Shown here piece after piece: positions 61,110-64,000 of a stretch of DNA of 64,000 nucleotides. Source of the stretch: Halochromatium glycolicum (lineage in GTDB: Bacteria > Pseudomonadota > Gammaproteobacteria > Chromatiales > Chromatiaceae); the NCBI RefSeq assembly GCF_016584085.1, contig NZ_NRSJ01000009.1, positions 51,886-115,885 on the forward strand, read 5' to 3'. How positions within the stretch are numbered: the first letter of the stretch is position 1; each line of letters opens with the position of its first letter. Position numbers and translations under genes: made by a program. A model generated the notes under the pieces. That model searched no databases and was not told the DNA's origin. It was given only the letters and a program-made list of their open reading frames with translations.

Positions 61110-61394
61110 ATGCCGCAACGCCATCTGTTCATCGCCGCCTACGACGTCTCCGACGCCCAGCGCCTGCGCGACGCCCTGAAGGTTCTCAAGGGCTACGCCA
61201 GTGGCCGGCAGAAATCGGTGTTCGAGTGTTTCCTCACTCCCGCCGAGCGCCGCGCCCTGCTCAAGGAGATCGCCGACGTGCTCGACGCGGTCGAGGACCG
61301 CTTCATGCTGCTGCGCCTGGAGCCGCGCGGCAAGGTGCGCGTGCGCGGCAAGGGCGTTAAGCCCATCGATCCACCCTGGTTCTACGTCGGATAG
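61110..61394 (+). CDS. cas2: CRISPR adaptation protein Cas2 (first copy)
   Basis: 94 residues from ATG 61110. Ferredoxin-like fold with FIAAYDVSDAQRLRDALKVL (metal-binding Asp at YDVSD), a conserved Ser/Phe strand GRQKSVFECFLTPAERRAL and LLRLEPRGKVRVRGKG at the C-terminus. Cas2 dimers bridge two Cas1 dimers in the spacer integrase. 8 bp upstream of the canonical cas1. Confidence 0.93.
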   Translation: MPQRHLFIAAYDVSDAQRLRDALKVLKGYASGRQKSVFECFLTPAERRALLKEIADVLDAVEDRFMLLRLEPRGKVRVRGKGVKPIDPPWFYVG

Positions 61395-61402
61395 GCCCTG
61401 CC

Positions 61403-62383
61403 ATGACCACGCTGTATCTCGATCGCCGCGACACCCGCCTCAAGCTCGAGGGCCGCGCGCTCGCGCTCTACGCCGACGGCGAGCGCCGCGGCACCGTGCC
61501 GCTGACGCTGCTCGACGCGGTGGTGATGCGCAGTGCCGTGACCCTGGAGAGCAGCCTGCTCGCGCAGCTGGCCGAGGCCGGTGTCAGCGTGCTGGCCTTC
61601 GGCGGACGCAACGCCAGCAAGCTCGCGGTGGTGCACGGGCGCCATCATAACGACGGCGCGCGGCGCATCGGCCAACTGCGCCGCTTCGACGACCCTGCCT
61701 GGTGCCTTCGCTGGGCGAGGACCCTGGTGCGCGGAAAGCTCCGCAGGCAACAGCGGCTGTTGGTCGAGGGCGTTGCCGTGCGGCCCGATCAGCGCTACGC
61801 ATTGACCAAGGGCTATCTTGCGATTGGTCGGGCCCGCACGCGCGCCGCCGCGCCCGAGCTGACCCAGATCGACTCCCTGCGCGGAATCGAAGGCGCCGCC
61901 GCGGCGGCGTACTTTCGCGCCTATGGTGGATTGTTCGCCGAGGAGTTCGGGTTCCACGGCCGCAATCGCCGCCCGCCGCGTGACCCGGTCAATGCCGCGC
62001 TCTCGCTCGGCTATACGCTGCTGCATCATGAGGCGGTGCGCGCCTGCTACGGTGCCGGACTCGATCCGATCATCGGCTACTACCACCAGCTCGACTTTGC
62101 GCGCGAATCGCTGGCCTCGGACCTGATCGAACCGCTGCGCCCGTTGGTCGACCAGTGGGTCTGGGCGCTGTTCCGCGAGCAGGTGCTGCGCGCCGATCAT
62201 TTCCGCCAAGACGGCGACACCTGCCTGCTCGGCAAGGCCGGACGCCAACACTTCTATGCCCGCTGGGAGGGCTTCGTTCGCCCGCAGCGCCGGCTGCTGC
62301 GGCGCCTCACCCGCAAGCTTGCGGTCGGACTCGCCGACTACGCCAAAGCGACGACGGCCGCACCGAAGGAGATGGACGCATGA
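61403..62383 (+). CDS. cas1: CRISPR integrase Cas1 (canonical copy)
   Basis: 326 residues. N-terminal beta domain (TTLYLDRRDTRLKLEGRALA; LAEAGVSVLAFGGRN) and C-terminal helical catalytic domain with LRGIEGAAAAAYFRAYGG (Glu163), NRRPPRDPVNAALSLGYTLL, GLDPIIGYYHQLDFARESLA (His228) and SDLIEPLRPLVD (Asp240/Glu243). All metal-binding residues present, so it is likely active in spacer integration. Stop overlaps the cas1-like start by ATGA. Confidence 0.96.
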   Translation: MTTLYLDRRDTRLKLEGRALALYADGERRGTVPLTLLDAVVMRSAVTLESSLLAQLAEAGVSVLAFGGRNASKLAVVHGRHHNDGARRIGQLRRFDDPAWCLRWARTLVRGKLRRQQRLLVEGVAVRPDQRYALTKGYLAIGRARTRAAAPELTQIDSLRGIEGAAAAAYFRAYGGLFAEEFGFHGRNRRPPRDPVNAALSLGYTLLHHEAVRACYGAGLDPIIGYYHQLDFARESLASDLIEPLRPLVDQWVWALFREQVLRADHFRQDGDTCLLGKAGRQHFYARWEGFVRPQRRLLRRLTRKLAVGLADYAKATTAAPKEMDA

Positions 62384-63231
62384 TGGTCTCGACGCGCTAC
62401 TCGCCACGTCAACGCGAGCCGGCCGCGCGTCTCCGGGACGAGGCCTGCCCGCTCTACACCGCCGCCGGCAGCGACACCCGCGTGCGCCTCGACGGCCGGG
62501 CGCTGAGCATCCAGCGCGAGGCGCGCGCCGAGCAGCTCTTCCCGCTGCAGCGCATCGCGCGCGTGCACAGCGGCACCCGCGTGCAGTGGAGCAGCGAGGC
62601 GCTGCTCGCCTGCGCCGCGCAAGGGATCAGCGTCGTCTTCGTCGACGACGAGGGCGCGATCGCCGCGCGCCTGCTGCCGCGCCCGGGTGAGCGCGATGAG
62701 CTGCTGCACCGCTTCCAGGATCTGCTGCTGCTGCCGCATGCGCTCGATCGCTATGGCCACTGGCTCGGCGTCAGCCGTGCGCGCATCGCCTACTGGGCCT
62801 GTACTCGGCTCGGCGCCCCGCCGGGGGCGCGCGATCCGCGCAATGGCCGCGCCTGGATCGAGCACCAGGCTCAGCAGTACGCCGGGCGACGCGGCGCCGA
62901 GCGCACCCGCCAATGGCTGCGCTCATTGGCCTATCAATGGACCGCCGCGCACCTGAGCGACCTCGGCTTCGGTCACAACACCGAGCTGGGCCAAGCCGGC
63001 GAGCCGAGCCTGGCGCGCGACCTCGCCGAGCTGCTGATGTGGTACCTGGAGCCGCCGCGCGTCGGCTGGCTGCGCCGGCGCTTCGACGCCGCCCGCCACC
63101 GCGGCGAGCCATTGCGCCTGCCGCGCCACGTCGACACCGTGCGTCTTTTCGAGTCGCGCGCCGCGCGCGTGCTCAAGCGCGGACGCGACATCACCGACAG
63201 CCTGCACCGCTGGCTGGTCAGCGAGACCTGA
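62380..63231 (+). CDS. Divergent Cas1-like protein, shortened catalytic domain
   Basis: 283 residues from ATG 62380 (ATGA overlap with cas1). The N-terminal beta domain is Cas1-like (PLYTAAGSDTRVRLDGRALS; LLACAAQGISVVFVDDEGAI). The helical part keeps possible counterparts of the triad: Glu161 in AWIEHQAQQYAG, His199 in LGFGHNTELG, Asp214/Glu217 in PSLARDLAELLMWYLEP. The Glu-to-His distance is only 38 residues against 65 in the neighbour; the segment with the NRRPPRDPVNAALS motif is missing. It may be a structural partner for the canonical Cas1 or an integrase with altered specificity. It is followed by its own cas2 10 bp on. Confidence 0.8.
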   Translation: MMVSTRYSPRQREPAARLRDEACPLYTAAGSDTRVRLDGRALSIQREARAEQLFPLQRIARVHSGTRVQWSSEALLACAAQGISVVFVDDEGAIAARLLPRPGERDELLHRFQDLLLLPHALDRYGHWLGVSRARIAYWACTRLGAPPGARDPRNGRAWIEHQAQQYAGRRGAERTRQWLRSLAYQWTAAHLSDLGFGHNTELGQAGEPSLARDLAELLMWYLEPPRVGWLRRRFDAARHRGEPLRLPRHVDTVRLFESRAARVLKRGRDITDSLHRWLVSET

Positions 63232-63241
63232 GCGCAATCTG

Positions 63242-63610
63242 ATGCCTCTCCATCAACGCCGGCCCTACCTGCTCGCCTATGACATTGCTGATCCGAAGCG
63301 GCTGACCAGGGTGCACCGCACGGTGCGCGATCACGGCCTGCCGCTGCAGTATTCGGTGTTCCTGGTGGTCGGCACCACGGGCGATCTCGACGGCCTGCTC
63401 GCGGACCTGGATCGGATCATCCATCCCAAGGAGGACGACATCCGGGTCTATCCACTGCCGATGACCTTCGATGCCGACGCCTATGGCCGCCAGTGGCTGC
63501 CGGGCGGCCTCGATCTGCCGGACGATGCGAGCCTCGTCCAGGCCCTGCTGGCGATGGTCGCCGAGCAGGACCAGCGCGCTGCGGCGCGCGAGGCGCACGC
63601 ATTGACCTAG
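63242..63610 (+). CDS. cas2: CRISPR adaptation protein Cas2 (second, divergent copy)
   Basis: 122 residues: YLLAYDIADPKRLTRVHRTV (Asp in YDIAD), GLPLQYSVFLVVGTTGDLDG, LDRIIHPKEDDIRVYPLP. Complete Cas2 fold with a ~35-residue C-terminal extension (ADAYGRQWLPGGLDLPDD ... EQDQRAAAREA). It differs clearly from the first Cas2 in length and sequence, suggesting that it pairs with the Cas1-like protein. Last gene of the adaptation block. Confidence 0.9.
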   Translation: MPLHQRRPYLLAYDIADPKRLTRVHRTVRDHGLPLQYSVFLVVGTTGDLDGLLADLDRIIHPKEDDIRVYPLPMTFDADAYGRQWLPGGLDLPDDASLVQALLAMVAEQDQRAAAREAHALT

Positions 63611-63651
63611 CACCCATCAATCCACCAGCACCTTAACAAGGAGCCCATGCC

Positions 63652-63762
63652 ATGCCCAATACCCTGTTTCCCCGCTTCCGCGACGCCATTGCCCGCTATC
63701 CTGCGGCGACGCCCGCCACCGTGCTCGAACGCCAACCAAACACCCCGGCTTCGCTCCCTTGA
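63652..63762 (+). CDS. Short open frame after cas2, possibly a truncated gene start
   Basis: ATG 63652 follows AAGGAG and starts a 36-codon frame, MPNTLFPRFRDAIARYPAAT then a Pro/Thr-rich end. The ribosome-binding site is good and composition is protein-like, so it may be the 5' remnant of a gene cut by downstream DNA. No family recognised. It could also be a chance frame. Confidence 0.3.
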   Translation: MPNTLFPRFRDAIARYPAATPATVLERQPNTPASLP

Positions 63763-63869
63763 CGCTCAGCCGCCGGGCCAACTAATCTCACCCGTAGGCC
63801 CGCTGACCACGAGGTTGCTGCACGTGAACTTTTCGGTTCTCGGATTTTTCTCGAACTCCCTCTGTAGGT

Positions 63870-64000
63870 TCCTGCCGGGTGACCACGGGTGATTGCTCAC
63901 CCGTGGTTCCCACAGATCCGGACGTGCGGAATTCCCGCATCCGGCTCCTCAGTTGAGCAGTCGCTACACAACAATCGTTGCACACCCATCGGACAAAAGC
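63870..64000 (-). ncRNA. Group II intron 3' end (domain V-like), running off the window
   Basis: On the minus strand 63947-63915 has the form of intron domain V: GAGCCGGATGCGG, a GAATT loop region, then CCGCACGTCCGGATC, with AGC at the base and the AC bulge. One pair in the lower stem is a mismatch instead of the usual G-U. Immediately 3' (63907-63882) is a perfect 11-bp hairpin, ACCACGGGTGA-GCAA-TCACCCGTGGT, placed like domain VI. The body and any reverse transcriptase would lie beyond 64000. The exact 3' splice point (around 63870) is a guess. Confidence 0.5.

Overview
The window is GC-rich (my impression is over 60 %) DNA from a Gram-negative bacterium. Outer-membrane, lipoprotein and RND-efflux genes, an Mrp-type antiporter cluster and the style of the CRISPR and toxin-antitoxin genes suggest a gammaproteobacterium, perhaps a Chromatiales (purple sulfur) relative. 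That placement is inference; there is no rRNA or other phylogenetic marker.

Bases 1-12.5 kb: a hybrid histidine kinase cut by the left edge and a palindromic 13-bp tandem repeat. A strip of gene fossils follows (hsdM, frameshifted vapC beside an intact vapB, the adjoining ends of a two-component pair). Next is an arginine-deiminase cluster on the minus strand (arcD, arcA, outer-membrane barrel, YfcC-type transporter), divergent from a REC-AraC regulator. A YihY membrane protein and more fossils (alpha/beta hydrolase, CDF transporter, urease ureA/ureD) close the region. 12.5-20.4 kb: a tightly overlapping Mrp-type operon that starts with a DUF1576-MrpE fusion. 20.7-32 kb: an RND efflux pair, DUF3611, a lipase-like hydrolase, DUF1269, a lipoprotein and a large MscK-like channel.

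32-43.5 kb is an accessory and decayed stretch. It holds DedA and AI-2E/PerM membrane proteins, a 768-bp near-identical direct duplication, a broken two-cupin gene, transposase remnants and short inverted-repeat elements. One of these is a 157-159-bp non-autonomous element found three times in the window, always between TTA trinucleotides.

43.7-63.6 kb is a type III-A CRISPR-Cas locus on the plus strand: cas6, an NE0113-family CARF protein, a Card1/Can2-type CARF nuclease, then cas10/csm1-csm2-csm3-csm4-csm5. About 5.5 kb of toxin-antitoxin genes, a dead insertion sequence, a RecD-like fragment and a fossil of a type III-B system (cmr3) separates this from the second part. That part has a TIGR02710 CARF-HEPN gene interrupted by one amber codon, then an adaptation module with two Cas2 and two Cas1 proteins in the order cas2-cas1-cas1-like-cas2. 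The second Cas1 is short and divergent. A group II intron 3' end appears to begin at the right edge. I saw no CRISPR repeat array in the window, so any array for this locus lies elsewhere.

Expected logic, from family knowledge: Cas6 processes crRNA and the Csm complex recognises target RNA. Cas10 makes cyclic oligoadenylate, Card1 (and once the TIGR02710 protein) is activated by it, and the NE0113 protein may degrade it.
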